From an uncultured beta proteobacterium (GTDB taxonomy: Bacteria > Pseudomonadota > Gammaproteobacteria > Burkholderiales > Rhodocyclaceae), in assembly GCA_903932755.1 (NCBI GenBank), contig CAIZHL010000156.1, positions 1-23,075 on the forward strand: a stretch of 23,075 nucleotides of DNA, read 5' to 3'. The notes under the pieces were generated by a model. That model ran no database searches. It saw nothing but the letters and a program-made list of their open reading frames with translations, and was not told the DNA's origin. The translations under genes were made by a program, and so were the position numbers. Within the stretch, counting starts at the first letter, position 1. The number at the start of each line of letters is the position of its first letter. Below, one piece after another: positions 1-8,888 of the stretch.

Positions 1-96
1 GATGCAGCTGGTTTGCCGCCGGGCCGCCCCAAGGCAGACCCGTAAAAAGACCGCGAGCGCAGCGAGCCGTGGTCACCCCTTCTCCTGGAGAAGGGC
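1..96 (+). other. window edge: possible 3' tail of an upstream gene, then intergenic repeat
   Basis: The first 45 bases read as 14 codons ending in TAA (43-45), with a peptide ending in GRPKADP. This may be the C-terminus of a gene that starts outside the window, but it is too short to identify. From base 46 to the next start there is repeat-like sequence: GCGAGCGCAGCGAGCC followed by a 9-bp hairpin. I looked for a cobalamin riboswitch because the next gene is BtuF-like, and saw no convincing B12 box. Confidence 0.3.
77..95. repeat. perfect 9-bp inverted repeat covering the Shine-Dalgarno of the BtuF-like gene
   Basis: CCCTTCTCC (77-85) and GGAGAAGGG (87-95) are exact reverse complements separated by one base. 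The GGAG that would serve as ribosome binding site for the TTG start at 97 lies in the right arm, so the hairpin could mask it. It may instead be a genomic filler repeat that lies at a gene start by chance. Confidence 0.6.
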
Positions 97-900
97 TTGG
101 GGGATGAGTTGTTGATCGATGCGCTCGGCCGCGAACACCGGCGCTTCGAAGGCGCGCCGCGCATCGTCAGCCTGGTGCCGAGCCTGACCGAACTGGTCTG
201 CGACCTCGGCCTTGCCGGGCGACTGGTCGGCCGCACCGGATTCTGCGTGCACCCGCGCGAAATCCTGCGCGGCATCGCCAAGGTCGGCGGCACCAAGGAC
301 GTCAAGCTCGATGTCGTCCGCAGCCTGGCGCCGACCCACGTCATCGCCGACATCGACGAAAACCGGCGCGATGCGGTGCACGCCATCATGGAGTTCGTGC
401 CGCATGTCGTCGTCGTGCATCCGCGCACCGTCGCCGACAACCTCGGTTTATATGCGCTGCTGGGCGGCATTTTCGGCCGCGACGAAGACGCCGCGCGCCT
501 CGCCGCCGGCTTCGGCCAGGCGAGCGCCGAGCTGGCCGCGGTCGCCGCGCGCCTGCCGCGCGAAGCCGTGCTCTACCCGATCTGGCGCGAACCGTGGATG
601 ACGGTGCGGCGCGACACCTACATCGCCTCCATGCTCGCCGCCGCCGGCTGGGACACCCTGCCGGAATTCGCCGACCTGCGTTTCCCCGAGTTCAGCTGGA
701 ATGCGCCCTGGCTGGCCGGCGTCGAGCGCGTACTGCTGCCCTCGGAACCCTATGCCTTCAGCGACCGGCACCTGGACGAAGTCGGCCGCCTGGCGCAGCG
801 GCCGGTCACCCGCATCGACGGCGAAATGGTTTCCTGGTACGGCAGCCGGGCGATTCCCGGCCTGCGCTACCTGGCCGCACTGCGCGGGCAGCCCGCATGA
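97..900 (+). CDS. TroA/BtuF-like periplasmic-binding-fold protein (cobalamin or metal-chelate binding)
   Basis: The 267-residue product has the helical-backbone metal receptor fold signature. It opens with RIVSLVPSLTELVCDLGLAGRLVGRT, split by a short gap from a cysteine segment (FCVHP), then KVGGTKDVKLDVVRSLAPTHVIAD, as in BtuF and related ABC-transporter binding proteins. No signal peptide or lipobox is visible, so either the true N-terminus differs or this is a cytoplasmic or solitary member. The start taken is TTG at 97, with GGAG six bases upstream; in-frame TTG codons at 109 and 112 are alternatives. The frame is closed upstream by TAA at 43. The stop overlaps the ATG of the next gene, so the two are probably co-translated. 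No permease or ATPase gene lies nearby in the window. Family assignment is firm; the ligand (cobalamin, haem or iron chelate) is not shown. Confidence 0.8.
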   Translation: MGDELLIDALGREHRRFEGAPRIVSLVPSLTELVCDLGLAGRLVGRTGFCVHPREILRGIAKVGGTKDVKLDVVRSLAPTHVIADIDENRRDAVHAIMEFVPHVVVVHPRTVADNLGLYALLGGIFGRDEDAARLAAGFGQASAELAAVAARLPREAVLYPIWREPWMTVRRDTYIASMLAAAGWDTLPEFADLRFPEFSWNAPWLAGVERVLLPSEPYAFSDRHLDEVGRLAQRPVTRIDGEMVSWYGSRAIPGLRYLAALRGQPA

Positions 901-1490
901 TGCGCGCCGTCCTTCAAGGATTTCTGGCAGCACTCCTGCTGTCGGCGAGCATCGCTGCGCACGCCGCGACGCCCTTCAAGGGCGCCGACATCAGCCATGC
1001 CAAAAGCTTCGCGCAGGATTTCCGCCTCAGCGACCACGACGGCCGCACGCGGACCCTGGCGGATTTTCGCGGCAAGGCGGTGGTGCTCTTCTTCGGCTAC
1101 CTGCAATGCCCGAACTTCTGCCCGCTCGCCCTGGCGCGTTACGCCGAAGCCATGGCACTGCTCGGCGCCGACGCACAGCGGGTGCAGGTCCTCTGCGTCA
1201 CGCTCGACCCGGAGCGCGACCCCCCCCCGGCGCTCAAGGAATACGTCAGCAACTTCCATCCCGCCTTCCTCGGCCTCTACACCACGGCGGCGGCCACGCC
1301 CGACCTGGCGCTCAAGTTTCGGATTTATTACGAAAAAGTTGCAGGCCCGACGCCGACCAGCTACGGCATCGACCATGCCGTGTTCGCCTACGCCTACGAC
1401 CCGCGCGGCCGCCTGCGCCTGCGCCTCGGCGACGGGCTTGCCGCCGCCGACCTGGCCGCCGACCTGCGGCGCCTGCTGGCGACACCCTGA
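897..1490 (+). CDS. SCO1/SenC/PrrC-family thioredoxin-fold protein, exported
   Basis: SCO proteins deliver copper to the CuA centre of cytochrome c oxidase or act as periplasmic thiol reductases. This 197-residue protein has an N-terminal signal peptide (hydrophobic core about residues 5-20, likely cleavage after AHA near residue 23). The SCO signature follows: CPNFCP with Cys71 and Cys75 (CxxxC), the downstream VTLDPERD block, and His160 in GIDHAVF, giving the three copper ligands. The start is ATG at 897, sharing 4 bases with the stop of the upstream gene; a second ATG at 900 would give one residue less. The usual YTHCPDVCP box reads YLQCPNFCP here, a tolerated variation. A run of nine C lies in codons 107-110. 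No oxidase genes are adjacent, so a role in oxidase assembly is inferred from family only. Confidence 0.9.
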   Translation: MMRAVLQGFLAALLLSASIAAHAATPFKGADISHAKSFAQDFRLSDHDGRTRTLADFRGKAVVLFFGYLQCPNFCPLALARYAEAMALLGADAQRVQVLCVTLDPERDPPPALKEYVSNFHPAFLGLYTTAAATPDLALKFRIYYEKVAGPTPTSYGIDHAVFAYAYDPRGRLRLRLGDGLAAADLAADLRRLLATP

Positions 1491-1671
1491 AACCGCCCAA
1501 TTCCGCCGCTTGCCTGTTGCACTGCAAAAAATTTGTCGTCCGTGACTAAAGTCCATGGCGGAGTAATTGATTCAAACCTATACTTCCGCGTTCGCACCGA
1601 ATCGCACTGCCGATTTGCCGTCCGCATCAACAAACACCTCGAACAAACACCTCGAATAAGGGAGCAAGACC
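1491..1671 (+). promoter_or_regulatory. leader and promoter region of the giant RTX gene
   Basis: This 181-bp gap is AT-richer than its surroundings, as expected for a promoter. The best -10 candidate is TATACT (1579-1584), but the hexamer 17 bases upstream (TGGCGG, 1556-1561) is a poor -35, so an activator or alternative sigma factor may be needed. A small inverted repeat GACTAAAGTC lies at 1544-1553. The Shine-Dalgarno is AAGGGAG (1658-1664), seven bases before the ATG at 1672. No terminator for the upstream gene is visible. Confidence 0.35.
1631..1656 (+). repeat. 13-bp perfect tandem duplication in the 5' leader of the RTX gene
   Basis: CAAACACCTCGAA occurs at 1631-1643 and again, with no gap, at 1644-1656. 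The copies end two bases before the Shine-Dalgarno. The sequence is C/A-rich and unstructured, so it would extend a single-stranded ribosome entry region. It probably arose by slippage. Confidence 0.9.
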
Positions 1672-4600
1672 ATGGCCATCATCAACAACATCAACGCCCT
1701 CGTCACTGGCACCAATACCGATGACCTGATCCAGTCCTTTGTCGATCTTTCCGTCTGGGCCAGCGGTAGCGGCGGCAACCAGACCCTGTACGGCGGCCTT
1801 GGCAACGACACCTACATCATCGGCAACACCGGGGCCGGGGCGGCGGGCGACATCACCATCGAACTGTACGGCGAGGGCACCGATACGGTCGTCCTCTACA
1901 CCTTGGTCAATGGCTCTTACCAGCTTTCGGAACAGATCGAAAATCTGGTATCTCGCCGCATGACGCCATCCGGCACAACGGGGTCGGCGGCAACCAACCT
2001 CACCGGCAACACGCTCAACAACGTCATCACCGTCGACGACGGCAACCTGCTCACCACAGGTCTCTCAGAGACGCTCGACGGCGGGCTCGGCAACGACACC
2101 ATGAGCGCCGGCCACGGCAACGACAACTACGTCGTCGATTCCGCGTCCGACATCATCATCGAGTCGAACACTGCGATCATCAATGGCGTCGTGGTCAACG
2201 GCTTTGTCAATGGCGTGGTGCAGTCCGGATTCGTCGACACCGTCACGGCCTCGGTCAGCTACGTCCTTGGGATCAACGTCGAGAACCTGACCCTCGCCGC
2301 CCCTCCCGCCAACACCAACGGCAACATTAACGCCACCGGCAACCTGCTGGGCAACACGCTCACCGGCAATGCCTTCAACAACGTCCTCGACGGCCTTGAC
2401 GGCAACGACATGCTCCTCGGCAATGCCGGCAACGACCGCCTGCTCGGCGGCGGCGGCAACGACCTGCTCGACGGCGGCTCGGGCAACGACAGCATGGACG
2501 GCGGCCTCGGCGACGACACCTACCGCATGGACAGCGCCCTCGATGTCATCGTCGCCGACGCCGGCGGCATCGACAGCGTGCAGCTCACCAACAACGCGAC
2601 CTTCAATGCCTACGTTTTGCCCACTTTCATCGAGAACGTCTTCGCCCTCGGTGCCTTTAGCGTCACCCTCACCGGCAACGCGCTGGACAACCAGTTGTTC
2701 GGTAACACCCAAAACGACACCTTGATCGGTGGTGACGGCAACGACATCCTCGACGGCGGCTTAGGTACCGACACCCTCAACGGCGGCAAGGGCAACGACG
2801 TCTACGTGCTCGACTCGACCAGCGACGTCATCGTCGCGGAAAAGGCGGCGGAAGGCATCGACACGGTCTTCGTCACGGTCGGTGCAGGCCTGACCTACAC
2901 CCTCGCCGGCGAACTGGAACGCCTCAACCTGACCGGCACGGCCAACGCCAACGGCACCGGCAATGCGCTGGACAACGGCATCCTCGGCAACAGCGGCAAC
3001 AACACGCTGCTCGGCCTCGCAGGTAACGACAACATCAGCGGCATGGCCGGCAACGACATGCTCTCGGGTGGCGCCGGCAACGACAACGTGGAGGGCGGCG
3101 CCGGCAACGACATGCTTTCCGGTGGCGCGGGCAACGACCTGCTGTTCGGCGGCAGCGACAACGACATCCTGGACGGCGGCGACGGCGCAGATACGCTCAC
3201 CGGCGGCGCGGGCTTCGACAGCATGTCCGGCGGCCTGGGCAACGACATCTACTTCGTCACCGACCTCACCGGCACCAACCCGCAGACGCGCGACATCGTG
3301 TACGAACTGGGCGGCACCGGCAGCGGCATCGACACGGTCAATTCCACGGTCTCGATCAACGAGCTGTTCGCCAACGTCGAGAACCTCAACCTGACCGGTT
3401 TCGCCAACATCGACGGCATCGGCAACGCGCTGTCCAACATCATCAACGGCAATGCCGGCGACAACACGCTCGACGCCGGCCGCGACACCCTGAACGACAC
3501 CCTGGCCGGCGGCCTCGGCAACGACACCTACATCATCTACGGCACCAACGACGTCGTCACCGAAGTGCCGAACGTGCCGGTTCCGGCGCCCGGCAGCGGC
3601 CTGCTGCCCGGCTTCACCGACACCGTCATCTACCGCGGCACCGCGAACTACACGCTGGCGGCCAACGTCGAGAACCTGGCCCTCGACAGCGGCCTCGGCA
3701 ACGTCAACGGCGCCGGCAACGCGCTGGACAACTTCATCTTCGGCTCTTCCGGCAACAACACCCTCGACGGCGGCCTCGGCAACGACATCATCATGGGCGG
3801 CGACGGCGCCGACCTACTGTTCGGCGGTGCCGGCAACGACATGCTCGACGGCAACCTCGGCGCCGACTTCATGGCCGGCGGCGCCGGCGACGACATGTAC
3901 ACCGTCGAGAGCGTGGACGACTTCGTAAACGAGACGATCTTCGGCGGCGCCGGCAACGACACCGTGGTGTCCTTCCTGCGCGACATCAGCATCGTCACCA
4001 GCCTCAACATGGTGGGCGCCATCGAGAACGTCACCCTCGGCGGCGGCGCCCTCAACGCCACCGGCAACGATCTGGCCAACATCCTGCGCGGCAATGCGCT
4101 GGCCAACGAACTGGTCGGCGGCAAGGGCAACGACACCTACTTCGCCGACCTGACCGACCAGATCCGGGAAACCAGCGACGCGGCCGCCAACGGCACCGAC
4201 ACGGTCAACCTCGACGTCGGCAGCAATGCCCTGAACATCAACGTGCTTGTCGGCACGGCACCGATGGCGCCATTGCCGATCCCGCGCGGCCAGTTGTGGA
4301 ACGTCGAGAACGTGACCCTGCTCGGCACCGGCAATTCCAATATCATGTTCCAGCACTACACTTCGACCAACCCACTGGTCAATACCCCGGTCAACACCCA
4401 GGCCAACACCCTGGTCGGCAACGACGGCAACAACATCCTCGACGGCGCCGGCGGCGCCGACAGCATGACCGGCGGCAAGGGCAGCGATACCTACTACGTG
4501 GACAACGTCGGCGACAAGACCCTCGAACTGCTCGACCAGGGCAACGACACGGTGTTCAGCACCGTGACCTGGACCCTGGCGGCGGACACCGAGAACCTGA

Positions 4601-7600
4601 CTCTGATCGGCACCGGCACCCTCAACGGCACCGGCAACGCGCTGGACAATGTGCTGCGCGGCAACGACCTGGCCAACGTCCTGACCGGCCTCGCCGGCAA
4701 CGACACGCTGATCGGCGGCGGCGGCAACGACACCATGAACGGCGGTGACGGCGACGACACCTACCATGTGAACAGCGCCGGCGACATCGTGACGGACAGC
4801 TCGGGCGTCGACAACGTGGTCAGCTACATCACCGGCGCCACCGCCTACACCCTGGCGACCGGGGTGGAGAACCTGAGCTTCTACAACGGCTATGCCCTGA
4901 CGCCGGCGGTGATGAACGGCAACGGCAACACGCTCGACAACCGCATCACCGCCAACCTCTCGGCCAACGCCATCGACGGCGGCGCCGGCAACGACACGCT
5001 CGACTTCAACCTGCTCGGCTCGCTGACGACGGCCGACACCCTGATCGGCGGCGCCGGCAACGACAGTCTGTCCAACGACACGCTGCTGGCCGACATCACC
5101 GGCAGCCTCACGCTCGACAAGATGTTCTTCATCGAAACCGCGGTGCTGCGCGCCGCGGGCGTCGGCAACGGCAGCATCGACTTCGGCGACACCGGTTGGG
5201 ACAGCCTGCGCGAGGTGGATTTCACCGGTTCTTCGGGCAAAACCTTGACGGTGATCGGTGCGCACAACACCGGCTTCGTGAATAACCTCGGATCCGGTAC
5301 GCCGCTGGTCTTCGGCCTCACGGATTACGACGGCACCGGCGTGACCATCAACGGCTTGAACGTTTCCGGCGATGCCGATGTGCTCAATCTGGCGATCCGC
5401 GATTCCGGCCTCAGCACCGCGCTGACCACCGCCGACTGGGAAACCATCCGCATCAACAACCAGCCTTCGGCCGACGGCTCCTTTGCTGCCAACACGCTGA
5501 ACATGGCCAACCTGACGGCCACGACCTCGCTAACCCCCGGCGTAGTGACGGTGCTGGAAGTCACCGGCATGGGCGGCAGCCAGCTAAACCTGACCGGGCT
5601 CAAGACGGCCGATCTTGCTGGCGGCAGCGCCTTCAGCCGCGAGCTGCAGGTGACGGCGGTCAATTACGACGGCCGCCTGCAACTGACGTCCGACGGCGCC
5701 GGCATCGCCCAAGTCAATGTCCAGGATTCGTCCTTCTGGCTCGATACCGTCACCATCAACGCGCTGGAAATCTTCGCCAAGGGACCGGCGGGCGGCGCGC
5801 TGACATCGACCGGCCAGGTGCACCTGAATGAGGCTGGAACCAACATCGCCACGCTTAACGTCGGCGGCGCCGCGGGCAGCACCCTCACCGTGGACGGCAT
5901 CCGCGCCGCCACCATCAACGCTTCGACCTTCAACGGCGCCAACCTGTTCGTCACCGCGGAAGGCACCACCGCCGGCACTTGGACCGGGCCGTCCAGCGGG
6001 GCGGTGAACTTCAGCTTTACCGGTGGTGGCGGTGGCGACACCTTCAACTTCAACACTGCCGGGATGGTCGATGGCTTCGACATCGTCGACGGCGGTGCCA
6101 ACACAGACATCGTCAACGTCAATATCACCGGCATGGGCGTGTCCGGCACGGCGATGAGCGGCGGCCTGCACTTCGAGAATACCGAAACCATCAACTTCAC
6201 CAACACCGGTACCGCGGTGGTCGACGCCTCGATGATGGACGGCAATGTGCTCATGACCGGCCTCCCCGGCACCGCCACCACCATCCACGGTCTGGGCGGC
6301 AGCTTCAACGGCGGCGGCCTCCCCGGCACCGTGACCATCTACGCCGATCCCGCCGCCCTGGCTGCGACCTACACCAGTTTCGGCAGCGGCCAGCAGATCA
6401 TCTACGGCAGCCAGGCGCAGGGCGTGGTCAACACCTTCACTTTCGGCAGCCAGCTCGACAGCTCCGACTTCGTCCAGGCCTGGGACTTCGATACCGTCGC
6501 GCCGGACGTGCTCACCGCCACCCTGTTCGGCGTCACCATCGCGCCGCAGATCATGGGCGTCGAGAACCTGACCATCACCTCCAGTACCGCGCCCAACACC
6601 ATTCACGCCGGCAACATCGTCGGCGCGGTCAATTGGACGCTGACCGGCACGGCGGCGCTCACCCTCGATGGCTTCGGCGCAACCAGCCCGATGTACGGTG
6701 CAACCGGCACGACCATCAATGCGGGCGGGCTGTCCGGCCTGTTCAACCTCGACGCCTCGGACACGGCCGAGACGATCACCATCGGCAGCGGCGGCAGTTT
6801 CGTCGATGCCTGGGGTGGTGACGACACCATCATTGGTGGCAGCGGCATCGACACCATACGCGGCGACGACGGCAACGACACCATCACCGGCGGCGGCAGT
6901 GCAGACGAACTCTACGGTGGCGACGGCAGCGACACCTTCCTGCTCGGTCAGGCCAACGCCGGCGCCGATTCGCAGAACGACACGGTGAACGGCGACCAGG
7001 GCAACAACGACGCGGCGGATTACGCCGGCACGACGGCGGTCACGGTGCTGATGTCGGGTGCGGGTAACGGTTCGGCGCAGCAGACCGCCGGCATAACCCT
7101 GGGTGTCGATGTGCTTATCAGCATCGAGCGCGTGCTCGGCTCCAGCGCGGTGGATACCTTCACCGGCGACCACAGCTACTTCATGACCAACACCAGTCAG
7201 GACGCCAGCAGAACCTATGTCGGCCGCGCCGGCAACGACATCATCAACGGCGGCGGCAGCGAGGCCGGTTACAACGATCTGGTGGACTACTCGGTGTCGA
7301 CCACCTTCGGTGTGATCGTGAACCTCGGCACGCCCAGCGTGACGATTACCGGGCAGGCGCTCGTCGCCGGCGGCAGCGCGACCGACATCGCGGGCGGCTC
7401 GGGCATCGGTACCGACCAGCTGACCAACGTCGACGGCGCTTACGGCACCGCCGTCGCCGACATTTTTGTCGGCGGCAGCAACAGCGTCGCCTACAACGGC
7501 AGCCTGTTCGAGTACTGGATGGGCAATGGCGGCAACGACATCATCGCCGGCAGTGTCGCCGCATTGAGTTCGACCCTGAGTCCCGGCAGTACCGGGCAGG

Positions 7601-8850
7601 TGAACATTCTCGATTACGACATGGCCAGCTACCAGTCCTCCACTTCCGGCGTGCGCGTCAACCTCAACCTCGGCACCGCGCAGGACGGACTCGGCGGCAG
7701 CGACCTGCTGTTCGACATCAACCAGGTGCGCGGTTCCAACTACGACGACTACATGTTTGGCGGCAACGTGCAGAACGACTACTTCGAGTCCTTCGAAGGG
7801 CGCGCGGGCGACGACTACATCAACGGCGGCTCGGGCTACGATTCGGCGCGCTACCAGAACGCCGCCTCCCGGATCATCGCCGATCTGTCCACCGGCATCG
7901 TCGAGGACGGCGACGGCGGCACCGACGTGCTGCTCAACATCGAGCACATCCGTGGCTCGGACTTCGCCGACATCATGACCGGCTCGACCGGCAACGATGC
8001 CTTCGAAGGCCGCATGGGCAACGATACGATCAACGGCGGCGCCGGCATCGACCGCGTCGAGTACAGCAACGACATCGACAACAACGGCCCCGGTGTTGGC
8101 GTGACGGTCAACCTTGCCGGCACGGCGACCGACGGCTGGGGCGGCACCGACACGCTGATCTCGATCGAGTCGGTGCGCGGTTCGATCCACAACGACACAC
8201 TGATCGGTACCGGCGCCAACGAGTTCTTCGACGGCCGCCAAGGCGCTGACAGCATCGACGGCGGCCTCGGCATCGATACCGTCATATATGCGGGCGAGAT
8301 CGGCTCGGGGGTTACGGTGAGCTTGATTACCAACATCGCCGCCCACGCCGACGGCACCGACACCCTGAGCGGCATCGAGAACATCATCGGTTCCTTCTAC
8401 GGCGACACCCTGAGCGGCGACGGGGGTGCCAACCGCTTGCAGGGCGCGGGAAGCAACCTCTGGACCTGGGCCAACACCGGTGCCGACGACGGCGACGTGC
8501 TGGAGGGTGACTTCGGCAACGATGTCTTCGTCTTCAATTCGGCGCTCGATGCGACCCACAACCTCGACACCATCGTCGACTTTAAATCTGTCCTTTTGAA
8601 CGTCGTGGGCAATGTCGACAAGATCGAACTCGACGACGCGATCTTCACCGGGCTGGCGCTGGGTGCGCTCAATGCGGCGAATTTCGTGGATGTGGGAATA
8701 GACTCGATTACTGCCACCGACCGCATCATCTTCGATTCCGGCGCCTTGTACTACGACGCAGACGGCAGCGGCCTCGACTTCACGCAGGTGCAGTTCGCCC
8801 TGCTCTCCGGCGTGACGGCGGTGTCCGCGGCGGACTTCATCATCGCCTGA
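1672..8850 (+). CDS. giant RTX calcium-binding protein, predicted type I secretion substrate
   Basis: The 2392-residue protein has no signal peptide and I found no cysteine in it. Residues 40-1120 hold GGxGxD nonapeptides (first at 41-46) in about ten larger modules. Each module has a NVENLTL-type strand, a NGTGNALDN turn, then GNDTL/GGAGNDTY repeats that bind calcium as parallel beta-rolls. Residues about 1123-1713 lack RTX repeats and read as a Thr/Asn/Gly-rich beta-strand domain. RTX repeats resume (about 1713-1790), followed by about five modules of another kind (VNLxxGTAxDGxGGTD, IExVRGS, GRxGND, INGGxG). The last ~110 residues (DTIVDF, DRIIFDSGALYYDADGSG, ending AADFIIA) match the serralysin/RTX C-terminal secretion region. 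No catalytic motif was seen. S-layer, adhesin or bulk matrix protein are possible roles. No ABC or membrane-fusion exporter gene lies nearby. Start ATG 1672 has AAGGGAG seven bases upstream. Confidence 0.93.
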   Translation: MAIINNINALVTGTNTDDLIQSFVDLSVWASGSGGNQTLYGGLGNDTYIIGNTGAGAAGDITIELYGEGTDTVVLYTLVNGSYQLSEQIENLVSRRMTPSGTTGSAATNLTGNTLNNVITVDDGNLLTTGLSETLDGGLGNDTMSAGHGNDNYVVDSASDIIIESNTAIINGVVVNGFVNGVVQSGFVDTVTASVSYVLGINVENLTLAAPPANTNGNINATGNLLGNTLTGNAFNNVLDGLDGNDMLLGNAGNDRLLGGGGNDLLDGGSGNDSMDGGLGDDTYRMDSALDVIVADAGGIDSVQLTNNATFNAYVLPTFIENVFALGAFSVTLTGNALDNQLFGNTQNDTLIGGDGNDILDGGLGTDTLNGGKGNDVYVLDSTSDVIVAEKAAEGIDTVFVTVGAGLTYTLAGELERLNLTGTANANGTGNALDNGILGNSGNNTLLGLAGNDNISGMAGNDMLSGGAGNDNVEGGAGNDMLSGGAGNDLLFGGSDNDILDGGDGADTLTGGAGFDSMSGGLGNDIYFVTDLTGTNPQTRDIVYELGGTGSGIDTVNSTVSINELFANVENLNLTGFANIDGIGNALSNIINGNAGDNTLDAGRDTLNDTLAGGLGNDTYIIYGTNDVVTEVPNVPVPAPGSGLLPGFTDTVIYRGTANYTLAANVENLALDSGLGNVNGAGNALDNFIFGSSGNNTLDGGLGNDIIMGGDGADLLFGGAGNDMLDGNLGADFMAGGAGDDMYTVESVDDFVNETIFGGAGNDTVVSFLRDISIVTSLNMVGAIENVTLGGGALNATGNDLANILRGNALANELVGGKGNDTYFADLTDQIRETSDAAANGTDTVNLDVGSNALNINVLVGTAPMAPLPIPRGQLWNVENVTLLGTGNSNIMFQHYTSTNPLVNTPVNTQANTLVGNDGNNILDGAGGADSMTGGKGSDTYYVDNVGDKTLELLDQGNDTVFSTVTWTLAADTENLTLIGTGTLNGTGNALDNVLRGNDLANVLTGLAGNDTLIGGGGNDTMNGGDGDDTYHVNSAGDIVTDSSGVDNVVSYITGATAYTLATGVENLSFYNGYALTPAVMNGNGNTLDNRITANLSANAIDGGAGNDTLDFNLLGSLTTADTLIGGAGNDSLSNDTLLADITGSLTLDKMFFIETAVLRAAGVGNGSIDFGDTGWDSLREVDFTGSSGKTLTVIGAHNTGFVNNLGSGTPLVFGLTDYDGTGVTINGLNVSGDADVLNLAIRDSGLSTALTTADWETIRINNQPSADGSFAANTLNMANLTATTSLTPGVVTVLEVTGMGGSQLNLTGLKTADLAGGSAFSRELQVTAVNYDGRLQLTSDGAGIAQVNVQDSSFWLDTVTINALEIFAKGPAGGALTSTGQVHLNEAGTNIATLNVGGAAGSTLTVDGIRAATINASTFNGANLFVTAEGTTAGTWTGPSSGAVNFSFTGGGGGDTFNFNTAGMVDGFDIVDGGANTDIVNVNITGMGVSGTAMSGGLHFENTETINFTNTGTAVVDASMMDGNVLMTGLPGTATTIHGLGGSFNGGGLPGTVTIYADPAALAATYTSFGSGQQIIYGSQAQGVVNTFTFGSQLDSSDFVQAWDFDTVAPDVLTATLFGVTIAPQIMGVENLTITSSTAPNTIHAGNIVGAVNWTLTGTAALTLDGFGATSPMYGATGTTINAGGLSGLFNLDASDTAETITIGSGGSFVDAWGGDDTIIGGSGIDTIRGDDGNDTITGGGSADELYGGDGSDTFLLGQANAGADSQNDTVNGDQGNNDAADYAGTTAVTVLMSGAGNGSAQQTAGITLGVDVLISIERVLGSSAVDTFTGDHSYFMTNTSQDASRTYVGRAGNDIINGGGSEAGYNDLVDYSVSTTFGVIVNLGTPSVTITGQALVAGGSATDIAGGSGIGTDQLTNVDGAYGTAVADIFVGGSNSVAYNGSLFEYWMGNGGNDIIAGSVAALSSTLSPGSTGQVNILDYDMASYQSSTSGVRVNLNLGTAQDGLGGSDLLFDINQVRGSNYDDYMFGGNVQNDYFESFEGRAGDDYINGGSGYDSARYQNAASRIIADLSTGIVEDGDGGTDVLLNIEHIRGSDFADIMTGSTGNDAFEGRMGNDTINGGAGIDRVEYSNDIDNNGPGVGVTVNLAGTATDGWGGTDTLISIESVRGSIHNDTLIGTGANEFFDGRQGADSIDGGLGIDTVIYAGEIGSGVTVSLITNIAAHADGTDTLSGIENIIGSFYGDTLSGDGGANRLQGAGSNLWTWANTGADDGDVLEGDFGNDVFVFNSALDATHNLDTIVDFKSVLLNVVGNVDKIELDDAIFTGLALGALNAANFVDVGIDSITATDRIIFDSGALYYDADGSGLDFTQVQFALLSGVTAVSAADFIIA

Positions 8851-8888
8851 TGGGGTGCTGAAGCAGCCGAAGCGCAAGCCTTCCGCTC

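Noticed and set aside
1..60. Cobalamin riboswitch upstream of the BtuF-like gene
   Set aside because: A few GC-rich blocks and AGACC strings are present but no B12-box order; part of the stretch may be coding.
1547..1573. Sigma-28 (flagellar) promoter before the RTX gene
   Set aside because: CTAAAG fits the -35, but at the proper distance the -10 keeps only GAT of GCCGATAA.
2400..3250. CRISPR-like repetition
   Set aside because: The short repeats are codons for GGxGND nonapeptides in an open frame, vary freely at third positions, and have no unique spacers.
1672..8850. LapA-type adhesin with LapG cleavage site under c-di-GMP control
   Set aside because: The N-terminus has no retention module and no TAAG/PAAG cleavage region; RTX modules begin at residue 41. 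The c-di-GMP riboswitch belongs to a different, convergent gene.
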